Assembly: GCF_000416965.1 (NCBI RefSeq)
Contig: NZ_ATCL01000009.1
Location: forward strand, 62,001-126,000
Reading direction: 5' to 3'
DNA: 64,000 nt
DNA from: Exiguobacterium chiriqhucha RW-2
GTDB lineage: Bacteria > Bacillota > Bacilli > Exiguobacteriales > Exiguobacteriaceae
Below the pieces are notes generated by a model that saw only the letters and a list, made by a program, of their open reading frames with translations, ran no database searches and was not told the DNA's origin. This document shows, in pieces, positions 23,374 to 33,024 of this stretch; within the stretch, counting starts at the first letter, position 1, and every line of letters begins with the position of its first letter. The position numbers and the translations under genes are program-made.

Positions 23374-24291
23374 ATGGAAAAAGTGTTGCGCGATGGATTT
23401 ATCTACATGTCTCAAAACAAAACACTCAACAGTTTGGCTAAAAAATACGGGCTTCGGTTCGGGGCTTCGCGCTTTGTGGCGGGGGAAGATTTTAAGACGT
23501 CGGTACCGACGATTCGCGAGTTGAACGCGAAAGGATTATCGGTCACGGTCGACCATTTAGGGGAGTTCATCACGACGGTCGCGGAAGCGAACGAGAACCG
23601 TGATGAAATTATCCGGGCGATTGAAATTATGGCAGAAGAGAAACTCGACGCCTACATGTCACTCAAACTGACGTCACTCGGATTCGACATCTCGGACGAG
23701 TTGATTGAAGACAACATGCGTCAAATCTTGACGACGGCTCAAGCGGTCGGTGTGTTCGTTGCTATCGACATGGAAGACGAGACACGCTGCGAGAAGACGC
23801 TCGACTTATTCAAGAAGTTGAAAGCTGACTTCGACGGGCTCGGGACGGTCATCCAGTCGTACTTGTACCGCTCGGAAGACGACATCAACCATCTCGCACC
23901 GCTCAAGCCGAACCTCCGGATCGTTAAAGGGGCATACAAAGAGCCGGCGACGGTCGCATTCCCGGAAAAGGAAGACGTCGACCACAACTACTTGAAGCTC
24001 GTCAAACTCCATCTTGCGAACGGGAACTACGCTTCTATCGCGACACATGACGACCACATGATCGATGCGGTCATCGAACATGTGAAACTGAACAACATCC
24101 CACTCGACCAGTTCGAGTTCCAAATGCTGTACGGCATCCGGGTCGAGCGTCAACTCGAGCTCGTTCGCCAAGGCTATAAAGTCCGCGTCTACGTGCCATA
24201 CGGCCGTGACTGGTATGGCTACTTCATGCGCCGCCTCGCAGAACGTCCGGCGAACGTTGCGTTCGTGTTAAAAGGAATGGTCAAGAAATGA
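23374..24291 (+). CDS. putB: Proline dehydrogenase
   Basis: 305 residues, FAD-dependent TIM-barrel enzyme that oxidises proline to pyrroline-5-carboxylate and passes electrons to the membrane quinone pool. Supporting motifs: MSLKLTSLG, AIDMEDETRCEKTL, VIQSYLYRSEDDI, LRIVKGAYKEP, and the C-terminal VRVYVPYGRDWYGYFMRRLAERPANV that binds proline. ATG at 23374 with AGGGGGA 7 nt upstream; further in-frame codons upstream lack a ribosome site. A cre site precedes it. The partner P5C dehydrogenase is not adjacent. It ends at a terminator shared with the convergent gene. Confidence 0.95.
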   Translation: MEKVLRDGFIYMSQNKTLNSLAKKYGLRFGASRFVAGEDFKTSVPTIRELNAKGLSVTVDHLGEFITTVAEANENRDEIIRAIEIMAEEKLDAYMSLKLTSLGFDISDELIEDNMRQILTTAQAVGVFVAIDMEDETRCEKTLDLFKKLKADFDGLGTVIQSYLYRSEDDINHLAPLKPNLRIVKGAYKEPATVAFPEKEDVDHNYLKLVKLHLANGNYASIATHDDHMIDAVIEHVKLNNIPLDQFEFQMLYGIRVERQLELVRQGYKVRVYVPYGRDWYGYFMRRLAERPANVAFVLKGMVKK

Positions 24292-24294
24292 AAC

Positions 24295-24330
24295 AAGCAC
24301 ACGGGTTCAACGTGAACTCGTGTGCTTTTC
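24295..24330. terminator. Bidirectional terminator inside the ycxB-like 3' end
   Basis: AAGCACACG..GTTCA (24295-24309) pairs with TGAAC..CGTGTGCTT (24313-24327), T-run after. The last codons of the minus-strand gene lie within the stem. Confidence 0.85.
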
Positions 24331-24876
24331 TGTGTTCATATGTTTGTCGAGGATCCGCTCGATTTCACTCTGTTCGACTTCTGTGACTCCATTTTTCACT
24401 TTCGGGATAATCAACGCCTCATCTTCTTCGTAATAGAGGAAGCGATGCGTCTCGTTCTCGTTCACTTTGAGAATGGATGTCCATGGGACTTGAGTTGTTC
24501 GATGGATGTTGCCACGAATGGCCTGCATTTCGATGTGCGTATCAGAAAGTTGAAGCGTGATGTCTGTTGGCCAGGCACTGTCTTTATTAACTAGACGAAA
24601 TTGCCGAAGGACGAATGGTGCATATAAATCTTTAAGGAGGGGTCTGAGCAACAGCGCGAACAAAATACCTACACCGATTACAGTGAGTAAAAATAAAACG
24701 ATTGACTCGGACCGGGGTAGAATAAAGGTTGTTGCTAAATATCCGAGTAGGAATGCGGGGATACTCATGACAGTCAACCATATTTTGCGGCTCTTCTTAT
24801 GTTGAGGTGAATGGTAAATCATGTCTTGTTGAAATGATAGAACATCTTCAAGCGTCATTTTATATGCGGTGATCAT
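24307..24876 (-). CDS. YcxB-like membrane protein 1
   Basis: 189 residues: short N-terminus, two helices (KIWLTVMSIPAFLLGYLATT and SIVLFLLTVIGVGILFALLL), then a soluble beta-rich half (ITLQLSDTHIEMQAIRGNIH, RFLYYEEDEALIIPKV) typical of the YcxB-like family. ATG at 24876 follows AAAGGAG by 8 nt. It lies in tandem with a paralogue on the same strand (24960-25514), about 80 nt apart, sharing the WP-DITL, Y.Y.E..-IV/IIPK and C-terminal helix pattern. Function unknown. Confidence 0.8.
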   Translation of the reverse strand: MITAYKMTLEDVLSFQQDMIYHSPQHKKSRKIWLTVMSIPAFLLGYLATTFILPRSESIVLFLLTVIGVGILFALLLRPLLKDLYAPFVLRQFRLVNKDSAWPTDITLQLSDTHIEMQAIRGNIHRTTQVPWTSILKVNENETHRFLYYEEDEALIIPKVKNGVTEVEQSEIERILDKHMNTEKHTSSR

Positions 24877-24959
24877 TTGAGGTACTCCTTTCTGATTAAA
24901 TCATATACGTGTACGTTCAGAAACATCGGACCATGTCTGTCTTCAGATCACATAGAAAA

Positions 24960-25514
24960 TCAGAGTGTGATATTTAAGTGTTTTTGTAACAGGTCATTAA
25001 TCTTAATTTGTTCCGTCTCGCTCAGCATATGGTGTTGCTTCGGGACAACAATCGTATCTCTTGCTTCCACATATAGATAATGATTTTTCTCATCGCCACT
25101 TACTCGTTCAATCGCTTCCCATGCGACTTGAAGCCGTTTATTCACATTGTTGTGAAGCGAGTTGCGCTCAATCCCGTGCTCATTGATGTACAAGGTGATG
25201 TCACGTGGCCATTTCGTCTCTTGGTTCAGTAGATAGCGGAATTGCCAAAGTGTGATGTTTACATACGCTTTTTTTAAGAAGGGAAACAATAGAAGCGCTA
25301 GGAACAAACTTGAACCGATGGCGAGTCCGAGAAATAGAGGGACAGAAATCGTTTGAGGTAACAAAAAAATTGCGAGCAAGAATCCCCATAATACTGTAAG
25401 CAACATCAATACAATCGTGACGCGTCTCGCTCTTCCTTTATGATAATCGGAATTTTCGATGAAGTTTTTTTGTAAGGCGAAAAAATCATCTTTTGTCAAT
25501 TGAAAATGAATCAT
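24960..25514 (-). CDS. YcxB-like membrane protein 2
   Basis: 184 residues from the ATG at 25514 (MIHFQLTKDDFFALQKNFIE), which has AAGGAG 10 nt upstream; longer in-frame starts lack a site. Two helices (VTIVLMLLTVLWGFLLAIFL; VPLFLGLAIGSSLFLALLLF) and a C-terminal soluble half with WPRDITLYINEHGIERNSL and HYLYVEARDTIVVPKQ. It is a diverged tandem duplicate of the next gene downstream and probably co-transcribed with it. GC content is lower than the surrounding host genes. No function known. Confidence 0.78.
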   Translation of the reverse strand: MIHFQLTKDDFFALQKNFIENSDYHKGRARRVTIVLMLLTVLWGFLLAIFLLPQTISVPLFLGLAIGSSLFLALLLFPFLKKAYVNITLWQFRYLLNQETKWPRDITLYINEHGIERNSLHNNVNKRLQVAWEAIERVSGDEKNHYLYVEARDTIVVPKQHHMLSETEQIKINDLLQKHLNITL

Positions 25515-25609
25515 CAAGCGTTGGCTCCTTTCTTCCGTATAATCGTCTAAATGACAAGTTGACGCCTGCAAATTACGCTAACATAGGATGGATGAATTTT
25601 CCATACAAA

Positions 25610-25635
25610 AGGCCCAGTGACTGAACACTGGGCCT
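25610..25635 (-). terminator. Terminator of the SDR gene
   Basis: Perfect 10-bp stem AGGCCCAGTG / CACTGGGCCT with a 6-nt loop; on the minus strand it ends in TTTT. Confidence 0.8.
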
Positions 25636-25644
25636 GCGACAATA

Positions 25645-26547
25645 TTATCCGTTGATGACCGTACCACCGTTGACGTGCATGACCTGCCCGCTGACGTATG
25701 TCGAGTCGTCGCTCGCGAGATAGACGTAAGCCGGGGCGAGTTCCGCTGGTTGGCCCGGACGTTTCATCTCGGCCGAGTCACCGAACGAGGCGACTTTTTC
25801 TGCCGGGAACGTCGCTGGGATGAGCGGCGTCCAAATCGGACCTGGTGCGACGCCATTGACGCGAATTTTCTTCTCGGCCAAGTTCTTGGCGAGCGAACGC
25901 GTGAACGCTGTGATCGCACCTTTCGTCGACGCATAGTCAATCAATTGGTCGTTACCTTCATACGCCGTGATTGACGTCGTATTGATGATGCTCGCGCCTT
26001 CGTTCAAGTATGGAAGGGCGGCTTTCGTCAAATAGAACATGCTGAAGATGTTCGTCCGGAACGTGCGCTCGAGTTGGTCGTCCGAGATGTCGAGGAGCGA
26101 CTCTTGTGGATGTTGCTCGGCGGCATTGTTGACGAGGATGTCCAAATGTCCGAACGTCTCAATCGTCTGTTTGACGACGTCTTGGCAGAAGGCCGAGTCG
26201 CCGATGTCCCCTTGTAGCAACAGACAGGCTTGGCCGAGTTCCTCGATGCGCTCTTTCGTCGCCTCGGCGTCCTCGAGCTCGTTTTGATCTTTATAGACGA
26301 TGACCGTGTTCGCGCCTTCGTGGGCGAAGAAGATGGCGACCGATTTCCCGATTCCCGAGTCGCCTCCTGTGATGATGGCCACTTTATCTTTTAGTTTATC
26401 GCTTCCTTTATAGCCTTCACGCTCATAGATCGGGAACGGCTCCATCTTCGAGTCGATCCCCGGTTGATGGGCCTGCTCTTGGCCGTCCTTCTTGAACGAT
26501 TCAAAATCATGTCGGTTCCCCACTGTGTTTAAACGATTATCACTCAT
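25645..26547 (-). CDS. ydaD: SDR-family oxidoreductase, general stress protein 39-like
   Basis: 300 residues. Classical SDR: cofactor motif VAIITGGDSGIGKSVAIFFA (TGGxxGIG), DILVNNAAEQHPQ (NNA), catalytic Ser in NTTSITAYEG and YxxxK in LIDYASTKGA. The 45-residue N-terminal extension (QPGIDSKMEPFPIYEREGYKG) before the Rossmann fold is typical of the YdaD/YhxC/YghA group, which in Bacillus is a sigma-B general stress protein. GC-rich host codon use. Start ATG at 26547 with AAAGGGG upstream. The substrate is unknown. Gene symbol by resemblance only. Confidence 0.82.
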   Translation of the reverse strand: MSDNRLNTVGNRHDFESFKKDGQEQAHQPGIDSKMEPFPIYEREGYKGSDKLKDKVAIITGGDSGIGKSVAIFFAHEGANTVIVYKDQNELEDAEATKERIEELGQACLLLQGDIGDSAFCQDVVKQTIETFGHLDILVNNAAEQHPQESLLDISDDQLERTFRTNIFSMFYLTKAALPYLNEGASIINTTSITAYEGNDQLIDYASTKGAITAFTRSLAKNLAEKKIRVNGVAPGPIWTPLIPATFPAEKVASFGDSAEMKRPGQPAELAPAYVYLASDDSTYVSGQVMHVNGGTVING

Positions 26548-26653
26548 GTATACATTCCCCTTTCTAAAATTGACTCTTTGTGTCTATACCACAGTGACCG
26601 AGAAATAAATCGTCCTCAGTGAAATTGGAACGAATTTGAAAAATGAACGCTTG

Positions 26654-26671
26654 CGAATGAATTGTCATTCA
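26654..26671 (+). promoter_or_regulatory. FadR-type operator 1 of fadNAE
   Basis: CGAATGAATTGTCATTCA, two bases off the Bacillus FadR palindrome TGAATGAMTANTCATTCA. FadR would release it when long-chain acyl-CoA is present. Confidence 0.75.
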
Positions 26672-26725
26672 TTTATGATAGAAGAGTAAACACGATGGTG
26701 ATTGCGATTTTTTTTACGCTTGAAA

Positions 26726-26743
26726 TGAATCACTATTCATTCT
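26726..26743 (+). promoter_or_regulatory. FadR-type operator 2 of fadNAE
   Basis: TGAATCACTATTCATTCT, two bases off the same palindrome, 72 bp behind operator 1 and 18 bp before the fadN start codon. The pair flanks the promoter region. Confidence 0.7.
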
Positions 26744-26761
26744 CATTGAGGGGGGAACAAT

Positions 26762-29173
26762 ATGACGAGTCACATCGAACAATCAGCCGACCTCCGTTTG
26801 ACGAGCAATATCCGTTTTGCGGTCGTCATCGGTTCAGGAGTAATGGGGGCGGGGATTGCGGCTCACTTGGCGAACGCGGGGATTCGTTCGCTCATGCTCG
26901 ACATCGTACCACGTGAATTGACGGCGAAAGAAGAAGCGAAAGGGCTCACGCTCGAATCACCAGAAGTGCGGAACCGCATCGCTTCCGAGAACCGTCAGAA
27001 GCTATTGAAACAAAACCCGGCACCACTCGCGACAGCGGAGCACTTGAACTTCATCGACGTGGGGAACTTAGAAGATGATCTCGAGCGCTTGAAGGAAGCG
27101 GACTGGGTCATCGAGGTCGTCGTCGAACGGCTCGACGTGAAACAACAGCTGTTCGAGAAAATCGTTCCTTACATCCGTGAAGACGCGATTCTCAGCTCGA
27201 ACACGTCTGGTATCTCGATCGAGGCGATGGCGAGCGTATTGCCGGAAGGCTTGAAGACACGTTTCCTCGGAACACACTTCTTCAACCCGCCACGTTATTT
27301 GAAACTGCTCGAACTCATCCCGACGGAGCAGACGGCACGTCCGGTCATCGATTTCATGGCCCGCTTCGCGGAGGACCGTCTCGGGAAAGGCGTCGTCGAG
27401 GCGAAAGACACACCGAACTTCATCGGTAACCGCATCGGTACGTACGGACTCCTCGTCACGTTCGAAGAGATGCTCAAGCAGAACGCCTCGATTGGCGAGA
27501 TGGACTCGATCACCGGACCGCTCATCGGCCGGCCAAAATCGGCGACATTCCGTACGCTCGACGTCGTCGGCATCGATACGTTCGTCCACGTCGCTGGTAA
27601 CGTCTATGAGACACTCGACGCAGGTGAAGAGAAGGACACGTTCGACGTCCCAACTGAAATGAAGACGCTCGTCGAGAGGGGCTGGATCGGTCAAAAGGCC
27701 GGACAAGGCTTCTATAAGAAAGACGGCAGAGTCATCCAAGAACTCAACCTTCACACATTCGAGTACGAGCAATTGAAAGCGATTACAGGCCCAGAGCTCG
27801 ATCAAATCAAATCGCTCCCGGGCTCGAAAGCGAAGTTGAAAGGTGCCATCTTGAACAAAGGACGCATCGGACAACTGCTCTGGCCGGTCACGGCGAAGAC
27901 GCTCGTCTACTCGGCTCGTCTCACAGGCGAAATCAGTGATTCGATCGTCGCTATCGATGACGCGATGAAGTGGGGCTTCGGCTGGAAGTTCGGACCGTTC
28001 GAGACGTGGGACGCACTCGGTGTCGAGAAATCGGTCGCCCGCATGAAAGCGGAAGGTTATGACGTCCCGGCGTGGATCGACGAGATGCTCGCTGCCGGAC
28101 ACACATCTTTCTATAAGGGAGACCAGTATTACGACCAAGCGTCACAGACGTACGTTGAGAAGACCGTCAACCCGAAAGAAGTGAAACTCGCGCCGCTCGC
28201 CAAATCGAACGGCATCGTGCTCGAGAACGGTGGGGCCCGCCTCATCGATATCGGAGACGACGTCGTCGCCCTCGAGTTCACGTCACCGAACAACGCGATC
28301 GGTGTCGATATCATGCAGATGATTGAACAGTCAATTGACCTCGTCGAGACAGACTTCAAAGGACTCGTCCTCGCCAACGACGGCAAGAACTTCTGTGTCG
28401 GCGCCAACCTCGCGATGATGCTCATGGAAGCGGAAGACGAGAACTGGTACGAACTCGACTGGATCATCAACAAGTTCCAACAAGTCGTCCAGAAGATTCG
28501 CTATGCGGGTCGCCCGGTCGTCGTCGCGCCTTACGGCATGACGCTCGGCGGTGGGACAGAAATCAGCTTGCCGGCCGCACGCATGCAGGCGGCGCTCGAG
28601 ACATATATGGGTCTCGTCGAAGTCGGTGTCGGCCTCATCCCAGGTGGGGGCGGAAACGTCAACACGTACCGTCGACTCCTCGAGCAGACGCCGAAGTCGA
28701 TGCAAAACATCGAGAAAGCGGCGCAACAGACGTTTGAAAACATTGCCATGGCGAAAGTATCGAAGTCGGCCTATGACGCGAAAGCGCTCGGCTATCACCG
28801 TCCGGTCGACGGCATCTCGATGAACCGCGACCACTTGACGTTCGATGCGAAACAGACGGTACTCGGTCTCGCTGACGGCTATACGGCACCGGTTCGTGAG
28901 AAGTTGCCGGTCGTCGGTCAAACGGGGAAAGCGACGCTCGAACTCGCGGCGTACGAGATGTTCTACGGTGGCTATATCTCTGAACACGATTTGAAGATTG
29001 CGAAAAAACTTGCCCACGTCATCAGCGGCGGCGATTTGGCATACGGCACGATGGTCGACGAGCAGTACTTCCTCGACATCGAGCGCGAGGCGTTCCTAAG
29101 CCTCATCGGGGAACCAAAATCGCAGCAACGGATGCAACATATGCTCGTCAAAGGCAAGCCACTTCGGAACTGA
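26762..29173 (+). CDS. fadN: 3-hydroxyacyl-CoA dehydrogenase/enoyl-CoA hydratase
   Basis: 803 residues; carries out the second and third steps of fatty acid beta-oxidation. The N-terminal dehydrogenase has the Rossmann motif VVIGSGVMGAGIAAHLANAG, SSNTSGISI and GTHFFNPPRYLKLLELIP; the C-terminal third is the crotonase-fold hydratase (VLANDGKNFCVGANLAMML, then GMTLGGGTEISLPAAR). This order (dehydrogenase first) is that of Bacillus FadN, opposite to E. coli FadB. AGGGGGGAA precedes the ATG at 26762. First gene of fadN-fadA-fadE, with two FadR-type operators upstream. Confidence 0.95.
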   Translation: MTSHIEQSADLRLTSNIRFAVVIGSGVMGAGIAAHLANAGIRSLMLDIVPRELTAKEEAKGLTLESPEVRNRIASENRQKLLKQNPAPLATAEHLNFIDVGNLEDDLERLKEADWVIEVVVERLDVKQQLFEKIVPYIREDAILSSNTSGISIEAMASVLPEGLKTRFLGTHFFNPPRYLKLLELIPTEQTARPVIDFMARFAEDRLGKGVVEAKDTPNFIGNRIGTYGLLVTFEEMLKQNASIGEMDSITGPLIGRPKSATFRTLDVVGIDTFVHVAGNVYETLDAGEEKDTFDVPTEMKTLVERGWIGQKAGQGFYKKDGRVIQELNLHTFEYEQLKAITGPELDQIKSLPGSKAKLKGAILNKGRIGQLLWPVTAKTLVYSARLTGEISDSIVAIDDAMKWGFGWKFGPFETWDALGVEKSVARMKAEGYDVPAWIDEMLAAGHTSFYKGDQYYDQASQTYVEKTVNPKEVKLAPLAKSNGIVLENGGARLIDIGDDVVALEFTSPNNAIGVDIMQMIEQSIDLVETDFKGLVLANDGKNFCVGANLAMMLMEAEDENWYELDWIINKFQQVVQKIRYAGRPVVVAPYGMTLGGGTEISLPAARMQAALETYMGLVEVGVGLIPGGGGNVNTYRRLLEQTPKSMQNIEKAAQQTFENIAMAKVSKSAYDAKALGYHRPVDGISMNRDHLTFDAKQTVLGLADGYTAPVREKLPVVGQTGKATLELAAYEMFYGGYISEHDLKIAKKLAHVISGGDLAYGTMVDEQYFLDIEREAFLSLIGEPKSQQRMQHMLVKGKPLRN

Positions 29174-29192
29174 CAAAAGGGGGACTTAACAG

Positions 29193-30365
29193 ATGAGAGA
29201 AGCAGTCATCGTGGCCGGCGCACGAACGCCGGTCGGAAAAGCAAAACGCGGTTCGTTCCGAAATGTTCGCTCGGACGAACTCGCGGGTCATGCGATTAAA
29301 GCGACGCTCGAGCGGTCTGGCTACACGGGACCAATCGACGACGTCATCATGGGATGCGCCATGCCGGAAGCGGAACAAGGGATGAACATCGCCCGCTACG
29401 CGGCCGTCCGGGGCGGCTTGTCGCACGAAGTACCAGCCATCACGATCAACCGTTATTGCTCGTCAGGTCTGCAAGCCATCGCCGACGCGGCAGCGAAAAT
29501 CATGATCGGCCAAGCGACGGCGGTCATCGCCGGCGGTATGGAATCGATGAGTCTCGTCCCAATGGGCGGACACGTCATCCGTCCGAACCCGACGATCATG
29601 GAGACGGCTCCGGAATACTATATGAGCATGGGCCACACGGCAGAACGTGTCGCGGCCGAATATAACATCTCGCGCGAAGACCAAGACTTGTTCGCGATCG
29701 ACAGCCACCAAAAAGCGGCGGCGGCGATTGCGGGCGGCAAGTTCGAAGAAGAGATCGTCCCGGTCACGGTCGTCGAGCAAGTGCTCGGCGAAGACGGGAA
29801 AGTCGCGGAACGTGAATTCGTCGTCAAACATGACGAAGGCGTCCGTGCCGACTCGACGCTCGAGGCGCTCGGTAAACTGCGCCCGGCGTTTAAAATTAAG
29901 GGTTCAGTGACGGCGGGGAACGCGTCACAAGTGTCAGACGGCGCAGCGGCCGTGCTCGTCATGGAGCGCGAAGAAGCCGAACGTCAAGGCTTGAAACCGA
30001 TGGCGAAATTCCTCTCGTTCGCGGTCGGCGGTGTCCGTCCGGAAGTGATGGGAATCGGGCCAGTCGTCGCCATTCCGAAAGCACTCGAGATGGCCGGCGT
30101 GAAGCTCGAAGAAGTCGGATTGTTTGAATTGAACGAGGCGTTCGCGAGCCAATCGCTCGGCGTCATCCGTGAACTCGGGATCGACCCGTCGAAAGTGAAC
30201 GTCAATGGCGGCGCGATCGCTCTCGGGCATCCGCTCGGTTGCACGGGCGCGAAACTCGCGGTCTCGATCTTGCATGAGATGAAACGACGCAATGAAAAGT
30301 ATGGGGTTGTGACGATGTGCATCGGTGGCGGTATGGGTGCTGCTGGCGTCTTCGAATTACTATAA
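29193..30365 (+). CDS. fadA: Acetyl-CoA C-acyltransferase (3-ketoacyl-CoA thiolase)
   Basis: 390 residues. Thiolase that splits 3-ketoacyl-CoA in the last step of beta-oxidation. Nucleophilic Cys in [15 protein letters not shown], His in [15 protein letters not shown] and second Cys in [16 protein letters not shown] are all in place. It starts 19 nt after fadN with AAAAGGGGGACT upstream, and fadE follows after 13 nt; thus an operon. Confidence 0.95.
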   Translation: MREAVIVAGARTPVGKAKRGSFRNVRSDELAGHAIKATLERSGYTGPIDDVIMGCAMPEAEQGMNIARYAAVRGGLSHEVPAITINRYCSSGLQAIADAAAKIMIGQATAVIAGGMESMSLVPMGGHVIRPNPTIMETAPEYYMSMGHTAERVAAEYNISREDQDLFAIDSHQKAAAAIAGGKFEEEIVPVTVVEQVLGEDGKVAEREFVVKHDEGVRADSTLEALGKLRPAFKIKGSVTAGNASQVSDGAAAVLVMEREEAERQGLKPMAKFLSFAVGGVRPEVMGIGPVVAIPKALEMAGVKLEEVGLFELNEAFASQSLGVIRELGIDPSKVNVNGGAIALGHPLGCTGAKLAVSILHEMKRRNEKYGVVTMCIGGGMGAAGVFELL

Positions 30366-30378
30366 GGGGGAATTGACA

Positions 30379-32163
30379 ATGGAACGTACAGAACACGAAT
30401 TGATTAAAGGCGGTAGCTTCGTCATCGACGCACTCGACGCGGATCGTTTGTTCACACCGGAAGACTTCTCAGATGAGCACAAAATGATTGGCGACACGAC
30501 GGCGAGCTTCGTCGACGACCGTGTCATGCCTGTCCTTGGACGCATCGAGAAACACGAGTTCGATCTCTCGGTCGAACTGTTGAAAGAAGCGGGCGAGCTC
30601 GGCCTCCTCGGCGCGGACGTGCCAGAAGAGTATGGCGGTTATCAGCTCGATAAAATCTCGTCATCGATCATCACAGAGCGATTCGCCAAAGCGCGTTCAT
30701 TCGCCCTCAGCTACGGCGCCCACGTCGGCATCGGGACGCTCCCGATCGTCTTCTTCGGGACAGAAGAGCAAAAGCATAAGTACTTGCCGAAACTCGCAAC
30801 TGGCGAATGGATTGCCGCCTACGCGCTCACAGAGCCAGGCTCAGGCTCGGACGCGCTCGGTGCGAAAGCGACGGCCGTCTTGAACGAGGCCGGCACACAC
30901 TACGTCTTGAACGGGGAGAAACAATGGATCACGAACGCTGGTTTCGCGAACGTGTTCGTCGTCTACGCGAAAATCGACGGCGACAAGTTCAGCGCCTTCA
31001 TCGTCGAGCGTGAATTCAAAGGTGTCTCGACAGGCGCCGAAGAACAGAAGATGGGCATTAAAGGCTCATCGACACGGACGCTCATCTTAGAAGACGTCGA
31101 AGTCCCAGTCGACAACCTCCTCGGAGAAATCGGCAAAGGTCACGTCATCGCCTTCAACATCTTGAACGTCGGTCGTTACAAACTTGCGGTCGGTGCGGTC
31201 GGTTCGTCGAAACGTGCGTTCGATCTTTCGGTCCAGTACGCGAACGAGCGCAAACAGTTCAAGACACCGATCAGTCAGTTCCCGCTCATCCAAGAGAAAC
31301 TCGCGACGATGGCTGCGAACATTTATGCGATGGAGAGCTCGGTCTACCGGACGGGCGGTCTGTTCCAAGACAGCCTCGACGCGCTGGGCGACGACAACAT
31401 GCGTGACGGTTCGAAAGTTGCCCAAGCCATTGCCGAATACGCGATTGAATGTTCACTCAACAAAGTGTTCGCCTCGGAGACGTTTGACTACGTCGTCGAC
31501 GAAGCGGTTCAAATCCACGGCGGCTACGGCTTCATGACTGAATATGAAGTCGAGAACTTGTACCGTGACTCACGCATCAACCGCATCTTCGAAGGAACGA
31601 ACGAAATCAACCGCTTAATCGTACCGAGCACGCTTCTTAAGAAAGCGATGAAAGGCGACTTGCCGCTTCTCGCCGAAGCACAGAAGCTCCAGAAAGAGCT
31701 CATGAGCTACATGCCACAAGAACTTGACGGTACGCCGCTCGCACGTGAGAAGATGCTTCTGTCGAACATGAAGAAAATCAACTTGATGATTGCCGGAACT
31801 GCCGTCCAGAAATATCAGCAGGCCCTCCAAAACGAGCAAGAGATCCTCGCGAAGATTGCCGACATCATCAGCGCCATCTATGCGCTTGAAGCGGCCATCG
31901 CACGGACGGAGAAAGCCATCGCTCGCACAGGCGCTGAGAAGAACCAGCAGAAAGTCCGCTATACAGAAATCTTCGCCGAGCAAGTGTTCAAGCAAGTCGA
32001 ACTCATGGCGAAAGAAGTCTTGTATGCGGCCGCATCGGGCGACGAGCAGCGCATGCTCTTGTCGGCGATGAAGAAGTTCAGCCGCTATCAGCCGATCAAC
32101 GTCATCGGCACGAAGCGCGAAGTCGCAGCGAGCCTCATCAAAGCGAACAAGTTCATCGTATAA
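30379..32163 (+). CDS. fadE: Acyl-CoA dehydrogenase
   Basis: 594 residues; FAD enzyme for the first step of beta-oxidation. Signatures include AYALTEPGSGSDALGAKATA (acyl-CoA dehydrogenase signature 1), QWITNAGFANVFVVYAK, QIHGGYGFMTEYEVENLYRD (split motif; signature 2) and the catalytic base region RIFEGTNEINRL. The C-terminal extension of about 190 residues beyond a standard acyl-CoA dehydrogenase matches the long FadE of Bacillus. ATG at 30379 follows AAGGGGGA; earlier in-frame codons overlap fadA. Last gene of the operon, closed by a terminator. Confidence 0.95.
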   Translation: MERTEHELIKGGSFVIDALDADRLFTPEDFSDEHKMIGDTTASFVDDRVMPVLGRIEKHEFDLSVELLKEAGELGLLGADVPEEYGGYQLDKISSSIITERFAKARSFALSYGAHVGIGTLPIVFFGTEEQKHKYLPKLATGEWIAAYALTEPGSGSDALGAKATAVLNEAGTHYVLNGEKQWITNAGFANVFVVYAKIDGDKFSAFIVEREFKGVSTGAEEQKMGIKGSSTRTLILEDVEVPVDNLLGEIGKGHVIAFNILNVGRYKLAVGAVGSSKRAFDLSVQYANERKQFKTPISQFPLIQEKLATMAANIYAMESSVYRTGGLFQDSLDALGDDNMRDGSKVAQAIAEYAIECSLNKVFASETFDYVVDEAVQIHGGYGFMTEYEVENLYRDSRINRIFEGTNEINRLIVPSTLLKKAMKGDLPLLAEAQKLQKELMSYMPQELDGTPLAREKMLLSNMKKINLMIAGTAVQKYQQALQNEQEILAKIADIISAIYALEAAIARTEKAIARTGAEKNQQKVRYTEIFAEQVFKQVELMAKEVLYAAASGDEQRMLLSAMKKFSRYQPINVIGTKREVAASLIKANKFIV

Positions 32164-32172
32164 GCAAGCGAG

Positions 32173-32209
32173 AGAAAGGGTGGCCGGACGCGGTCGGCCC
32201 TTTCTTTTT
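32173..32209 (+). terminator. fadNAE terminator
   Basis: AGAAAGGG-GGCCG pairs with CGGCC-CCTTTCT around a GACGCGG loop, then TTTTT. Confidence 0.85.
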
Positions 32210-32250
32210 GCTGTCTGCGGACGATACAATGGACGAAGGAGGGGATACGC

Positions 32251-32979
32251 ATGAAACGAGATGACTTATTAGAACGGATGGATGCAATCGGCCGCTCGGT
32301 CGCCAAGCATGAGGGCACGCTCATGCTCCTCGCGCTCGGTTCAATTGGACTTGAGATGGATCGGCTCGACGACTATTCGGACCTCGATTTCTTTTTGATC
32401 GTCGAGGACGGGCATAAGGCCCGCTTCATCGACAATTTGGACTGGCTCGCGGTCGAGCCGTTGGCGTACCAGTTCCAAAACACGAAAGACGGGCACAAGG
32501 TCATGTATGAGGACGGCATTTACGCCGAGTTCGCCGTGTTCGAGATCGTAGAGATGCCTGGAATCGCTTATACACCGGGTCGTGTCGTTTGGCAGCGTGA
32601 CGAGGCGCTCGATACGTTTGCGACGCCGAAGCTTGTCACACGCCCTTCAGACGCCGCACATCGCTACGAGGAAGCGCTGACGAACCTATACGTCGGACTG
32701 CTCCGGGAACGGCGCGGTGAACAGCTCGCTGGCTTCGAACTCATTCAAGTCGCGGCTGTCAACAACGTGTTAATCGCGTACGGGGAGACGAGCGACCCGT
32801 TCAACCCGACGCGACGGGTCGAAGGGACACATCCGGAGCTCGTCGCACGTCTACAGGAGTGGTTACCCGGTTACGGAAAATCGGTCGAGGCGGCCGCAGC
32901 CATCCTCCGCCACATCGAGGCGCACCACTCGGTCAATCCGGCGCTCAAGCAAGAGATTGTGCGCTTGCTTGAAACGTGA
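32251..32979 (+). CDS. Nucleotidyltransferase-domain protein
   Basis: 242 residues. The polymerase-beta-type nucleotidyltransferase core is visible as LLALGSIGLEMDRLDDYSDLDFFLIV (GS... D-x-YSDLDF metal site; motif split here for length: GSIGLEMDRLDDYSDLDF). A helical C-terminal half follows, as in aminoglycoside or lincosamide nucleotidyltransferases. The second conserved Asp/Glu of the site may be YAEFAVFE. Substrate unknown, could be a small molecule, and no resistance phenotype can be inferred. ATG at 32251 with GAAGGAGGGG upstream. It stands alone between fadNAE and yusI. Confidence 0.75.
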   Translation: MKRDDLLERMDAIGRSVAKHEGTLMLLALGSIGLEMDRLDDYSDLDFFLIVEDGHKARFIDNLDWLAVEPLAYQFQNTKDGHKVMYEDGIYAEFAVFEIVEMPGIAYTPGRVVWQRDEALDTFATPKLVTRPSDAAHRYEEALTNLYVGLLRERRGEQLAGFELIQVAAVNNVLIAYGETSDPFNPTRRVEGTHPELVARLQEWLPGYGKSVEAAAAILRHIEAHHSVNPALKQEIVRLLET

Positions 32980-33024
32980 ACCGACGAATCGGAATATGCT
33001 ACAGTAACAGGAGAGGTGATGAAC

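Noticed and set aside
27068-28138. Long minus-strand frame (356 codons) opposite fadN
   Set aside because: Its composition (Arg/Asp/Glu-rich, no motif) is the usual mirror of GC-rich third positions in fadN; the same holds for the long frames opposite the nucleotidase gene, secA2 and sulP.
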